Source: Alteromonas abrolhosensis (GTDB taxonomy: Bacteria; Pseudomonadota; Gammaproteobacteria; Enterobacterales; Alteromonadaceae). Taken from it: a DNA stretch of 64,000 nucleotides. The notes below the pieces were generated by a model. That model was given only the letters and a program-made list of their open reading frames with translations. It was not told the origin of the DNA and made no database searches. Within the stretch, counting starts at the first letter, position 1. Each line of letters opens with the position of its first letter. Both the position numbers and the translations under genes were made by a program. The stretch is from the NCBI RefSeq assembly GCF_001953635.1, contig NZ_MEJH01000007.1, positions 186,001 through 250,000 on the forward strand. The letters run 5' to 3'. This document shows positions 48,800-57,139 of this stretch, one piece after another.

Positions 48800-48834
48800 T
48801 TCTTTTTTGAATGACTATTATAGCTAGCGTCTAC

Positions 48835-48919
48835 GCGGAAGTGGTGGAATTGGTAGACACGCTGGATTTAGGTTCCAGTGCTTCACGGCGTGAGAGTTCA
48901 AGTCTCTCCTTCCGCACCA
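48835..48919 (+). tRNA. tRNA-Leu (anticodon TAG), copy 2
   Basis: 85-base class II tRNA identical to the copy at 48635. The Leu-Gln pair has been duplicated in tandem. Confidence 0.96.
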
Positions 48920-48921
48920 TT

Positions 48922-48997
48922 TGGGGTATAGCCAAGTTGGTAAGGCAGCGGGTTTTGATCCCGCCATTCATAGGTTCGAGTCCTGTTACCCCAGCCA
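48922..48997 (+). tRNA. tRNA-Gln (anticodon TTG), array copy 2
   Basis: 76-base cloverleaf identical to array copy 1, two bases after the second Leu gene. Confidence 0.96.
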
Positions 48998-49007
48998 AAT
49001 TCTTGAG

Positions 49008-49032
49008 AAGCCGCTCATTGAGCGGCTTTTTA
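49008..49032 (+). terminator. Terminator inside the tRNA array
   Basis: AAGCCGCT/AGCGGCTT stem followed by TTTTT, between the first five tRNAs and a second Met-Leu-Gln set. The near-identical terminator at the end of the array shows that the whole block, terminator included, was duplicated. Confidence 0.85.
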
Positions 49033-49049
49033 TTGAAGATAAAAGTTTA

Positions 49050-49126
49050 GGCTACGTAGCTCAGTTGGTTAGAGCACATCACTCATAATGATGGGGTCGC
49101 AAGTTCGAATCTCGCCGTAGCCACCA
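49050..49126 (+). tRNA. tRNA-Met (anticodon CAT, elongator), copy 2
   Basis: 77-base cloverleaf identical to the first Met gene. It starts the second block. No clear promoter sits between the internal terminator and this gene, so it may depend on read-through. Confidence 0.96.
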
Positions 49127-49160
49127 ACTTTTACTTATTCCTTAATTGGAAGTCTACATT

Positions 49161-49245
49161 GCGGAAGTGGTGGAATTGGTAGACACGCTGGATTTAGGTT
49201 CCAGTGCTTCACGGCGTGAGAGTTCAAGTCTCTCCTTCCGCACCA
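49161..49245 (+). tRNA. tRNA-Leu (anticodon TAG), copy 3
   Basis: 85-base class II tRNA identical to the other two Leu copies. Confidence 0.96.
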
Positions 49246-49249
49246 ATAT

Positions 49250-49325
49250 TGGGGTATAGCCAAGTTGGTAAGGCAGCGGGTTTTGATCCCGCCATTCATA
49301 GGTTCGAGTCCTGTTACCCCAGCCA
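49250..49325 (+). tRNA. tRNA-Gln (anticodon TTG), array copy 3
   Basis: 76-base cloverleaf identical to the other array copies. Last gene of the array. Confidence 0.96.
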
Positions 49326-49333
49326 TATTCTTG

Positions 49334-49361
49334 AAAAAGCCGCTCTTTTGAGCGGCTTTTT
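49334..49361 (+). terminator. Terminator of the tRNA array
   Basis: AAAAGCCGCTC/GAGCGGCTTTT stem followed by T-run; nearly the same sequence as the internal terminator at 49008. Confidence 0.92.
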
Positions 49362-49516
49362 CGTTTGTACTCATTTTCTGTACTACAAACGCTTTCCCCT
49401 TCCCCGTGATTGAATAAATTTGCTATATGCGAGCATAAAACGTCATAGCTTCAGCACGTTTTCATTGTCCAATCATTTAATTGTCGTGCTAGTATTGGTT
49501 TTTTATCGATATAGCT

Positions 49517-49559
49517 CGGCTTATTCTAAGGTTTAGCAAATACGAGTTTGCTTAAGCCG
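49517..49559 (+). promoter_or_regulatory. Structured leader upstream of the alanine/glycine symporter
   Basis: CGGCTTA (49517-49523) pairs with TAAGCCG (49553-49559), and inside it AGCAAA (49535-49540) pairs with TTTGCT (49547-49552) around a six-base loop. No T-run follows. The nested stem lies about 90 bases before the gene. It does not match a riboswitch class I recognise. The rest of 49362-49645 shows no gene. Confidence 0.4.
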
Positions 49560-49645
49560 AAGCGTTTGTTCTGACAACGCACCTGTCATGTTCAGTTCAT
49601 TTCTACACGTCGAGCAACTATTAAAACAATAACGAAGGAAAGTGC

Positions 49646-51052
49646 GTGATAAACGAATTCGTTTCATTAGTTAACAATATTCTTTGGGGAGACGGTCAGG
49701 TACTTATCATTATGCTGCTTGCATGTGGTATTTGGTTTACCGTTAAACTTGGCGGTGTGCAACTTAGGCACTTCGGCCATATGTTCAGCCTATTAAAGGG
49801 CAGTAACACTTCTACTAAGGATGGGATCAGTTCATTCCAAGCATTGTGTACCAGCTTATCCGCTCGTGTAGGCACGGGTAACTTAGCGGGCGTAGCGGTT
49901 GCTATATCGCTAGGTGGCTCTGGTGCTATTTTTTGGATGTGGATGATTGCTCTTCTAGGTATGGCTACCGGCTTTGCCGAAAGTGTATTAGGTCAGCTTT
50001 ATAAAGTGCGCGACGAGAACGGTGAGTTTCGTGGTGGCCCAGCTTATTATATCAAGCAGGGTTTGAACAAGACCTGGCTTGCAGTCGCATTTTCTTTATG
50101 TTTATTTTTTGGCTACGGCTTTGTGTTTAGCGCCGTTCAAGCCAACACCATTACCGATGCATTAAACAACGCATACTCGTTTCCTAGCGAATACGTGGGC
50201 TTAGCTATTATCGCACTTGCAGCGTTAATTGTTATTGGTGGGCTTAGAGGCATTGCCCGCTTTGCCGAGTTTGTTGTGCCATTTATGGGAATCGGCTACG
50301 TGCTTGTGGCACTTGCTATAACCTTTATCAATATTTCTGAGCTGCCAGCCATGTTGCTTGATATTGTGAAGTCGGCATTTGGTTTACAAGAAGCTGGCGC
50401 TGGTGCACTAGGGGCAGCGATTAAAAATGGTATTCAGCGCGGCCTTTATTCAAACGAAGCGGGCAGCGGCTCTGTACCGCACGCAGCAGCGAGTGCGGTT
50501 CCAAACCCTAATCATCCTGTATCACAGGGTTACATTCAGATGCTAGGTGTTTTCTTAGATACTCTCGTCCTGTGTACGTCTACTGCCTTTATCATCTTAC
50601 TTGCTGGCGGTTCAAGCTCTGACCAAATGGAAGGCATACGCTTAACGCAAGACGCCATGAGCAGTCATTTAGGCGAAGGCGGTACTGACTTCGTGGCAGC
50701 CGCTATCAGTTTGTTTGCGTTTACGTCTGTGGTAGCAAACTACGCGTATGGTGAAAGTAACCTACACATGTTCAAGCTAGATAATAAAATAGGCCGTGCG
50801 GTTTACACGATTGGTTACTTAGGCATGATTTACTGGGGCGCACAGGCGGCACTACCTCAAGTATGGGCAATGGCCGATATGGCATTAGGCCTAATGACGG
50901 TTATAAATATTATCGCTATTGTGTGGATGACCCCAACCATCGTATCTATCAGTAAAGACTACTTTAAGAAAAAAGACAGTGGCGAAAAGGTGGAATACAA
51001 AGTTGGCGATTGTGAAATTCAAGGTAGGTCTGAAGATGGTGTGTGGGATTAA
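49646..51052 (+). CDS. Alanine/glycine:cation symporter (AGCS family)
   Basis: A 468-residue inner-membrane transporter with about ten to eleven helices. Family marks are FQALCTSLSARVGTGNLAGVA near the N-terminus, GGPAYYIKQGL, and NEAGSGSVPHAAASA. Members import alanine or glycine with Na+. The start is GTG with a GAAGGAA site. It is a single-gene unit ended by a strong terminator; its leader holds a hairpin of unknown role. Confidence 0.93.
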   Translation: MINEFVSLVNNILWGDGQVLIIMLLACGIWFTVKLGGVQLRHFGHMFSLLKGSNTSTKDGISSFQALCTSLSARVGTGNLAGVAVAISLGGSGAIFWMWMIALLGMATGFAESVLGQLYKVRDENGEFRGGPAYYIKQGLNKTWLAVAFSLCLFFGYGFVFSAVQANTITDALNNAYSFPSEYVGLAIIALAALIVIGGLRGIARFAEFVVPFMGIGYVLVALAITFINISELPAMLLDIVKSAFGLQEAGAGALGAAIKNGIQRGLYSNEAGSGSVPHAAASAVPNPNHPVSQGYIQMLGVFLDTLVLCTSTAFIILLAGGSSSDQMEGIRLTQDAMSSHLGEGGTDFVAAAISLFAFTSVVANYAYGESNLHMFKLDNKIGRAVYTIGYLGMIYWGAQAALPQVWAMADMALGLMTVINIIAIVWMTPTIVSISKDYFKKKDSGEKVEYKVGDCEIQGRSEDGVWD

Positions 51053-51141
51053 GCCCGGCTTTTACTAGGTTAGTGTTTTAAAGTTAGGTGTTTCCACGCT
51101 AACTTTGACCAAGTAAGTTCTGGCGTAAGTTTTAGAAAAAG

Positions 51142-51168
51142 AAAGGCTAACCTCGGGTTAGCCTTTTT
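51142..51168 (+). terminator. AGCS symporter terminator
   Basis: AAAGGCTAACC/GGTTAGCC stem around TCG followed by TTTTT. Confidence 0.9.
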
Positions 51169-51235
51169 CGCTTGTAACAATTGACCGCAAGTAAACCGCT
51201 GGTTTTGGTTTACCTGCAACAAACTTAATGGCGGC

Positions 51236-51892
51236 CTACAACGCCACTGGCAAATGCCCTGTCTTAACCCAAATCACTGTTTCTTCATCAACGTAGGGAT
51301 GATGCTGGCTCATATGTGGGCTTCTTATCCACGTGCTTTTTGGGTATTCACCATGCTCATCTTTGAATGTACCCGACAGTACGAAAATCTCTTCACCACC
51401 AAAGTGCTTATGAGGCTTGAATACCTCACCCACGGGCCACTTAACTAGCGCCACATGTTCGTGCTCAAAGCTGTGAAGCGGCATCACTTGTAAACCGCCC
51501 TGCCCTTGCAGCCATTGTGCTTTATTTGTATTTACCCGTACTTCACTCAAATCGCGCTTATCAAACTGATTCAGCTTAACCAGAATCACACAGCCTTCTT
51601 TACTGAACGGGCTATGTTTACTGCCTGGCGGGTTACGCAAATAAGTGCCTGCAGGGTAATCACCGTGTTCATCGGAAAACACACCTTCAAGCACCAGAAT
51701 TTCTTCACCATAGGGATGACTGTGCTGCTTAAAACTCGCTCCTGCTTCGTACTTTACAACGCTAGTTGTATGACCTGACTCTTTTGCTTCACGCTCTAAG
51801 GGTTTACGCCATACCGTAGAAGACGGTGACGCTTGCCACTCTTGCATTTGCGTATTAATCGCCAAGCGTTCATCAAAGTTCATATTTAACAT
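51236..51892 (-). CDS. Double-cupin protein (ChrR-like)
   Basis: A 218-residue protein with two cupin domains. The first carries HSHPYGEEILVLEGVF and the second HKHFGGEEIFVLSGTF: each has the HxHxxxEE metal pattern. The second half of each repeat ends in a conserved Arg-Ser/Asn-Pro-Pro/His segment. This matches the ChrR-like cupins, best known as zinc-binding parts of anti-sigma factors, but no anti-sigma domain is present. It may sense or act on peroxides or small acids. A second ATG four codons in is an alternative start. Confidence 0.82.
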   Translation of the reverse strand: MLNMNFDERLAINTQMQEWQASPSSTVWRKPLEREAKESGHTTSVVKYEAGASFKQHSHPYGEEILVLEGVFSDEHGDYPAGTYLRNPPGSKHSPFSKEGCVILVKLNQFDKRDLSEVRVNTNKAQWLQGQGGLQVMPLHSFEHEHVALVKWPVGEVFKPHKHFGGEEIFVLSGTFKDEHGEYPKSTWIRSPHMSQHHPYVDEETVIWVKTGHLPVAL

Positions 51893-51941
51893 TTAGGACA
51901 CCGATTGATATTCAAGCTTTCTTGCTACTCTACAAAGACCA

Positions 51942-52568
51942 TTACTCTGGTCTTAACATTTCAAAGAAGTTTTCCTGAGAAATTTTGTAATAATCTCCGC
52001 GCCCACCACCACGACTAACTGGCGCACTTTTCAGCGTGCTGTAAACGCCGTTTTCTATAAGCGACTTATCAATGTGTACACCCACGACTTCGCCCATAAT
52101 AAACCAACTGTCCACCGACTCACCTGAGGCCGATTTAAGCTGTACCACATCAGTAAGCTTACACTCCATGCTCACCTTACTCGCTTTTACGCGGGGAACG
52201 TTTACTATTTCACTGTCTACAGTGTGAAGTCCAGCGTGGTCGAACTCGCTTTCTTCTGGTGCTAAAGGTTTGCTTGTTGTGTTCATCGCATCAACTAAAT
52301 CTTCCGATACCAGATTCCAACAAAACTCACCGGTTTCCTGCACGTTTACCAGCGAATCTTTCCTACTGCCTACTACTGAGAAACCAATGATAGGTGGCGT
52401 GTAATTTAGAGCATTGAAGAAGCTGTAAGGGGCGAGGTTTAGCACACCCGCTTTTGATTTTGTAGAGATCCATCCGATTGGGCGCGGTGCGATAATCGCA
52501 TTAAACGGATCGTGAGCCAGACCGTGGCCTTCTTTTGGTTGATAAAAATGCGTTTGTGACAAAACCAT
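51942..52568 (-). CDS. Flavin reductase/FMN-binding split-barrel protein
   Basis: A 208-residue protein of the flavin reductase-like family. FNAIIAPRPIGWISTKS at the start, LAPYSFFNALNYTPPIIGFSV and GEFCWNLVSEDLVDAMN are its marks. It binds FMN and is often the NADH:FMN partner of an oxygenase or a nitroreductase-like enzyme; no partner is adjacent. The start is unclear: an AAGGA site abuts the ATG at 52568, while a TTG two codons later has the right spacing. It is divergent from the thioesterase gene. Confidence 0.85.
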   Translation of the reverse strand: MVLSQTHFYQPKEGHGLAHDPFNAIIAPRPIGWISTKSKAGVLNLAPYSFFNALNYTPPIIGFSVVGSRKDSLVNVQETGEFCWNLVSEDLVDAMNTTSKPLAPEESEFDHAGLHTVDSEIVNVPRVKASKVSMECKLTDVVQLKSASGESVDSWFIMGEVVGVHIDKSLIENGVYSTLKSAPVSRGGGRGDYYKISQENFFEMLRPE

Positions 52569-52653
52569 TCCTTACTATTTGTGGTAGGGTGAATTATTAC
52601 TGATATGAACGCTCACATGGCGCTTTTCAAGTGCTAAACATTAAAGGTTGTTT

Positions 52654-53211
52654 ATGACTGCACGTAGTGTCGCTTTTTCAAGAACAAGACTTACTGAGTT
52701 GATGGTGCCTTCTTTCGCTAATTTCGGCGGTAAGGTGCATGGTGGAGTCATTCTATCGTTAATGGATAAGGTCGCCTATGCCTGTGCGAGTAAGCACGCG
52801 GGGGCATATTGTGTCACCGTTACTGTTGATGGTGTTGAGTTCTTACAGCCCGTGGAAGTCGGTGACCTGCTTCATCTTGATGCTACCGTCCACTATGTCG
52901 GCAATACATCCTTAGTGGTAGGGATAAAAGTCACAACGGAAAATATTAAAACCAATGAGGTTAAGCATACCAACAACAGTTTCTTTACCATGGTAGCCAA
53001 AGATGACAGAGGCACTCCTGTTACCGTACCTGAACTGGAGCTATCTACTCACCATGAAATGCGCAATTTTATGACCGCTATCCGCCGTAGTAAAATTCGT
53101 AAGGAAGCACAAGTTAAGCTACAACGTGATTACGACGCGTTCATTCCCAAGGAAGACGTCGCGCTTTTAGACGAACACCGCTGTGTAGTTACCTTTGAGA
53201 AAAATGACTAA
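52654..53211 (+). CDS. Acyl-CoA thioesterase (hotdog, YciA-like)
   Basis: A 185-residue hotdog-fold thioesterase. The ATG at 52654 has an AAAGG site seven bases away; the frame extends to a TTG at 52648. GKVHGGVILSLMDKVAYACASKHA is the catalytic helix region, and VTVTVDGVEFLQPVEVGDLLHL follows. The family cleaves short- and medium-chain acyl-CoAs. The C-terminal 50 residues are a polar extension. Confidence 0.88.
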   Translation: MTARSVAFSRTRLTELMVPSFANFGGKVHGGVILSLMDKVAYACASKHAGAYCVTVTVDGVEFLQPVEVGDLLHLDATVHYVGNTSLVVGIKVTTENIKTNEVKHTNNSFFTMVAKDDRGTPVTVPELELSTHHEMRNFMTAIRRSKIRKEAQVKLQRDYDAFIPKEDVALLDEHRCVVTFEKND

Positions 53212-53223
53212 GTAACAGGTACA

Positions 53224-53253
53224 AAAAAGCCAGTTGATTATTAATCAACTGGC
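53224..53253 (-). terminator. TonB-dependent receptor terminator
   Basis: GCCAGTTGAT/ATCAACTGGC stem around TATTA, followed on the minus strand by TTTTTTG. Confidence 0.88.
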
Positions 53254-53279
53254 CTTCAGCACTCAAGAACCGATGCTAC

Positions 53280-55841
53280 CTAGAAGCGATACGAGACTTT
53301 TCCGTAAACAAAACGGCCTGTAAAACCGTAAGGCGAAAAGCCTGAATACGGGAATAAGCGCGAGAACGTAGTTACATCATCCACAAGCTCACGCGTCGTT
53401 TCAGGGTACACATCAAAGAGGTTGTTAGCTCCCACAGAAACGGTTAACCCTTCCGTTAACGCAATGCGGACGTCAAGGTCTGTGATCCACTCTGATGGAA
53501 TGATTTCATTGCGTGCTTCAACTGACGATGGATCTTCCACTTCACCATAACGAGTAGTGCGTAACGTCGTTGTATACCGGTCGTAATTCCACGTAACACC
53601 CAAGTTCAGTTTGCTATCAGGCGATGCAGTCTCAAAGCGACGTAGCTCTACGTCATCAAACAAATTGTCTTGATCAAAGCCTGCATTTTGCAATACCTCA
53701 GGAGCATCAATAACACTGGTTACTTCGTTATCGTTAAAGTTAGCCCCTGCGTTGAAGTTAAATGCCCCATAATCAGCCGTATTAAGCGTATAGGTAGAAA
53801 CGATATCAACACCTTGTGTGCGCGAATCTATCGCGTTTAAGAAGAAGCGTGCTTGATTCGCTCCCGTACCTGCAAGTAGCGCTTCTATCCCCTCTCCAGA
53901 TAAGTTGTTAGACAGCACGATACGATCGTCGATATCAATGCGGTAGAAGTCTACTGTCAGGTTGAAATCTGCTGTTGGCGAGTAGGTAAAACCTGCGCTG
54001 TAGTTGTTAGATTCTTCTGCATCTAAGCCTGGGCTACCCAGTGCTTGCGCAACATCGCTTGATGGGGCAAACGTACCAGTCTCTGTCGGTTCGCCATCAA
54101 CGAATACCGTTGCGATAGACGTAAAGAATTGCTGCTGTAGCGACGGTGCTCTAAATCCGGTTGATACTGACGCTCGAAAAGCAAATGCATCGCTTAACGT
54201 TACGCGGTGAGACATTTTCCAATTAAATGTACTGCCAAAATCAGAATAGTCTTCGAAACGCCCTGCTATTGCCACATTCCAGTTCTCAATCACATCCGCT
54301 TCTACATCCACGTAAAGGCTATAGTTGTGACGGCTGTTTTCACCTGCAGATTCTGGGGTGAAGCCTGGGAATACTTGCGAGCCAGCGGCACCAAACGGGC
54401 CGTCTGCCGGGTCAGTCACTACGCCACCTGGACCAAACGTACCTTGAATGTAGGACCCTTCTTCGCCTGCTGTAATTTCGTAGCTTTCATGACGATATTC
54501 GGCGCCCATTGCGAAGTTCATCTCGCTAAAGAAATAGCCTGTGTCTACCAAGCGTGACGCATCGGCGTTCACTATTGTCGTGTTGTATTCAAGCGTACCA
54601 GCGTTAAATTCGGTTGGGCTCGTAGGGCCAAGAGAGGTATTTAGTGTATTGATTACGCCGTACTCTAGCTCGTTTCCACCATGGGTTACAGACAAGTCGT
54701 AATTCCACACCTCACCATAGCCCTTAATACCCGCTAACAACGACATATCGGTTATGTCTGTTTGAATAGAGGGTAGGAAACCGTCTGGATAAATTTCTAC
54801 AACGTTTCGCGAATCTTGAGCGCGACGATAAAAACCACCACCTACAGAATCACGGGTGCTGTAGCCTGCGGTGGTATAGAACTCAACACTATCGGTAAGT
54901 GCTTTGCCCGCATTGATGAATAAGGCATAGTCTTCCACTTCACCATTGCCGTAAACGTGATTGTAGCGATTAAAAGTAAGCTCACGTGGGTCTAAATTGC
55001 CGTCAACGTCACGAGCATAGTTTTCTCGCTGGTCGTAGTCTGAGCGGTTCGCCTGGCCGCGGTCGCGGTATTCACCAGATACATTAACAAAACCATCATC
55101 GCCCCATTCGAAGCCTACGTTGCCGCGAAGCGTAAAAGTTTGCCCGTCGGTTACGTCTCTGTCGCTGCCTTCTGTGAATGATAAGTTGCCGTCAGCACCA
55201 ATGCTCACACTTCCAAGGTTGGGTACACCATCCATTGTGGTAACGTTTGCGCCATACGTTGCCGACACTTCACCGCCTTCTGCAGCATCCTTTAAAACAA
55301 TATTAATAACACCAGCAATGGCGTCTGAACCGTACTGCGCCGCGGCACCGTCACGCAATACTTCAATACGTTTTATTGCGTTAGCGGGAATAGCATTTAA
55401 ATCTACTGCCGAAGAACCACGACCCACCGAACCGTTTAGGTTAAGTAGTGCTGATGTATGACGGCGCTTACCGTTAACTAACACCAGTGTATGGTCAGGC
55501 GCTAAGCCACGAAGCTGAGCTGGACGTACGTGGTCGGTACCATCGGTAATAGAAGGCTGAGGAAAGTTAAAGCTAGGCAGTAACTGATTTAAGATCATGT
55601 TGGTTTCAGTCAGACCCGTCGCTTCTATCGATGAGGCATCAATAATATCGATAGGAACGGGAGAATCGTTAATAGTACGGCCAACGCGACGTGAACCTAC
55701 AATTTGGATTTGTTCAACATCTTGCTCATCAACTGAGGTTTGCTCCTGTGCAAGCACCGATGAAGAAAAAGACATTCCAGCAATTGCAGAAGCAATTAAG
55801 GAAAGCTTGAAAGCAGAAGCGTTAAATTTTGCCTGTTGCAT
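53280..55841 (-). CDS. TonB-dependent outer-membrane receptor
   Basis: An 853-residue outer-membrane transporter. The signal peptide ends near LAQEQ (residue 32). EQIQIVGSRRVGRTI is a TonB-box-like start, and residues about 55-170 are the plug (PVPIDIIDASSIE, LRGLAPDHTLVLVNGKRRH, VEVLRDGAAAQYGSDAIAGVINI). The barrel follows and ends in an aromatic residue (VSYRF). No Fur-like site is visible upstream, so iron is not implied; in Alteromonas such receptors often take carbohydrates or other organic ligands. The substrate is unknown. Confidence 0.94.
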   Translation of the reverse strand: MQQAKFNASAFKLSLIASAIAGMSFSSSVLAQEQTSVDEQDVEQIQIVGSRRVGRTINDSPVPIDIIDASSIEATGLTETNMILNQLLPSFNFPQPSITDGTDHVRPAQLRGLAPDHTLVLVNGKRRHTSALLNLNGSVGRGSSAVDLNAIPANAIKRIEVLRDGAAAQYGSDAIAGVINIVLKDAAEGGEVSATYGANVTTMDGVPNLGSVSIGADGNLSFTEGSDRDVTDGQTFTLRGNVGFEWGDDGFVNVSGEYRDRGQANRSDYDQRENYARDVDGNLDPRELTFNRYNHVYGNGEVEDYALFINAGKALTDSVEFYTTAGYSTRDSVGGGFYRRAQDSRNVVEIYPDGFLPSIQTDITDMSLLAGIKGYGEVWNYDLSVTHGGNELEYGVINTLNTSLGPTSPTEFNAGTLEYNTTIVNADASRLVDTGYFFSEMNFAMGAEYRHESYEITAGEEGSYIQGTFGPGGVVTDPADGPFGAAGSQVFPGFTPESAGENSRHNYSLYVDVEADVIENWNVAIAGRFEDYSDFGSTFNWKMSHRVTLSDAFAFRASVSTGFRAPSLQQQFFTSIATVFVDGEPTETGTFAPSSDVAQALGSPGLDAEESNNYSAGFTYSPTADFNLTVDFYRIDIDDRIVLSNNLSGEGIEALLAGTGANQARFFLNAIDSRTQGVDIVSTYTLNTADYGAFNFNAGANFNDNEVTSVIDAPEVLQNAGFDQDNLFDDVELRRFETASPDSKLNLGVTWNYDRYTTTLRTTRYGEVEDPSSVEARNEIIPSEWITDLDVRIALTEGLTVSVGANNLFDVYPETTRELVDDVTTFSRLFPYSGFSPYGFTGRFVYGKVSYRF

Positions 55842-56192
55842 TGTGTTGTTCCTGAATTCTTTTAAATTTTACTTTTCGAAGTGTGTAGTTTTGTATTTTG
55901 GCGAAATGAAAACGCTTTAAAATACAATATCTTCTTTCTGAAGTTGGGGTACTGCTAAACGCCAGATTGTCTGATCAGACTTATTATTATTAGAGATGGT
56001 AAGCACGCGATGCTTATGGGCTGAGTAAATCACAAAAAGATTCGCTCGCACAATACTAAAGTTGTAATAATTTCTTAATATCGACGACAGGCTGAATTTT
56101 AAGGATGAAGCGACGGAATTATCTATTGCAGCGAATTTTGAGGTCTGTTTTGAGAAGCGTTACTCACCGATTTTCAACCTGGTACATCAGCC
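55842..56192. other. Intergenic region upstream of the TonB receptor
   Basis: About 350 bases with the receptor promoter presumed near 55900-56000. I see no reading frame, repeat or RNA gene. A terminator of the Lys-rich small gene closes the right end. Confidence 0.45.
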
Positions 56193-56217
56193 ATAAAAAA
56201 ACGTTCCTTGAGGAACG
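56193..56217 (-). terminator. Terminator of the Lys-rich small gene
   Basis: GCGTTCC/GGAACG stem around TCAA, followed on the minus strand by TTTTTTT. Confidence 0.8.
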
Positions 56218-56248
56218 CCTCTTACAAACAACTCTACAACGCTACAAC

Positions 56249-56356
56249 TTATGCTTTTTTAAGTTTCTTCTTGAGCTTTTTTAACTTTCCTTCTTGCTTT
56301 GAAATCTTAGCCTTAGTTGCTTTAATTTCTTTTTTAAGCTCTTTTTTCTTAGACAT
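56249..56356 (-). CDS. Very small Lys-rich coiled-coil protein
   Basis: A 35-residue frame starting ATG at 56356, with an AAGGA site eight bases upstream and a terminator after it. The protein (MSKKKELKKEIKATKAKISK at the start) is over 40 percent lysine with regular heptad-like spacing of Leu and Ile, so a short basic helix or coiled coil is likely. No known family. Its signals make a real gene likely despite its size. Confidence 0.65.
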   Translation of the reverse strand: MSKKKELKKEIKATKAKISKQEGKLKKLKKKLKKA

Positions 56357-56418
56357 AATAGTAATCCTTATCTTGTTTCGTCGCGTTGGCTTCACTCAAT
56401 TCAAGTATAGCAAAGCCG

Positions 56419-56589
56419 TTATTGTTCGCCGTGTTTGGCGATAAAATCTCGAATAAAATGCCTAACTTCGCGAGCGGCAGACGTGTCTAATTCTTCACAT
56501 AAAGTAATAAATTGAGCGCGCTCTTCATCATTTATACGAATAATCATCTGACTATTCTTCTTTTTCTTTTTTTTGTTTTTTTCAGACAC
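56419..56589 (-). CDS. Small ribbon-helix-helix-like protein with poly-Lys start
   Basis: 56 residues from the GTG at 56589, which has an AAGGA site six to seven bases away; a longer frame to 56616 has no room for a site. Residues 4-10 are almost all lysine. The rest (SQMIIRINDEERAQFITLCE and SAAREVRHFIRDFI) looks like a ribbon-helix-helix DNA-binding fold. It probably binds DNA; no toxin partner is seen. Confidence 0.65.
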   Translation of the reverse strand: MSEKNKKKKKKNSQMIIRINDEERAQFITLCEELDTSAAREVRHFIRDFIAKHGEQ

Positions 56590-56797
56590 GTTGGTTCCTT
56601 GCAAACCCACACTCATCCTTTACCTAATCACAAAATGTATAGCTTATGTATATACTGTTCAAGATGTTTTGAACTTTTCACTGCCGTTATTCATAAAAGT
56701 ATCATGCTGGCGTCATATTAATGCCTTTTGGCTGAGCCAAAGTAATTGCCAGGCAAACAGAATAAACGCATTACGTTTAAATAAAGTGAAGTAAACC

Positions 56798-56980
56798 ATG
56801 ACACAAACACAATCTATAGCGCATCTATCGTGTTTTATTGAAGCGGTAGCTATCGCAAAACAGAATAAGTGCAGCAATCGTGAAGACTTGAAAGTACTGT
56901 TGCAGCAAAAGGGCTATGAAGAGCTAGTTGCCATAGAAACCGTAGAAGAATTGAGTCCTCAGCTGCCTTTAGCATCCTAA
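56798..56980 (+). CDS. Small hypothetical protein
   Basis: A 60-residue frame with a weak site (AAGTGAAGT). It has a helical centre (SCFIEAVAIAKQNKCSN) and an LKVLLQQKGYEELVAIETVEEL segment; I recognise no family. It is followed 27 bases later by a tiny membrane-protein frame and may share its transcript. Confidence 0.45.
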   Translation: MTQTQSIAHLSCFIEAVAIAKQNKCSNREDLKVLLQQKGYEELVAIETVEELSPQLPLAS

Positions 56981-57007
56981 AAACTGAATTTTACCTGGAT
57001 TAGAATA

Positions 57008-57112
57008 ATGTTGGCTGCGCTATTAATTTACACGCTATTTAGCGTTCTGCTGCTCAGTATCTGTGAACTTGCGCGCTTACGCGTGAGCCCGAAGGAAAAA
57101 ACGGAAGCTTAG
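57008..57112 (+). CDS. Tiny single-helix membrane protein
   Basis: 34 residues from the ATG at 57008: a hydrophobic helix (residues 2-20, MLAALLIYTLFSVLLLSICE) and a short charged tail. The stop overlaps a hairpin. The upstream site (TGGATTAG) is weak. A small inner-membrane protein is plausible but unproved. Confidence 0.4.
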   Translation: MLAALLIYTLFSVLLLSICELARLRVSPKEKTEA

Positions 57113-57121
57113 CTTCCGTTT
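57097..57121 (-). terminator. Terminator of the AhpD-like gene
   Basis: AAACGGAAGC/GCTTCCGTTT stem around TTA, followed on the minus strand by TTTTTT. It overlaps the stop of the tiny membrane-protein frame. Confidence 0.8.
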
Positions 57122-57139
57122 GAAAAAATGGGTTAATGC

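Noticed and set aside
48635..49325. Regular direct repeats resembling a CRISPR array
   Set aside because: The repeats are complete tRNA genes with cloverleaf pairing and encoded CCA; spacers are not of uniform length.
48811..49413. Open frames spanning the tRNA array
   Set aside because: They run through tRNA genes and repeat only because the tRNAs repeat; no protein features.
55842..56000. Fur box upstream of the TonB receptor
   Set aside because: No match to the 19-base GATAATGATAATCATTATC pattern; the receptor cannot be assigned to iron uptake.
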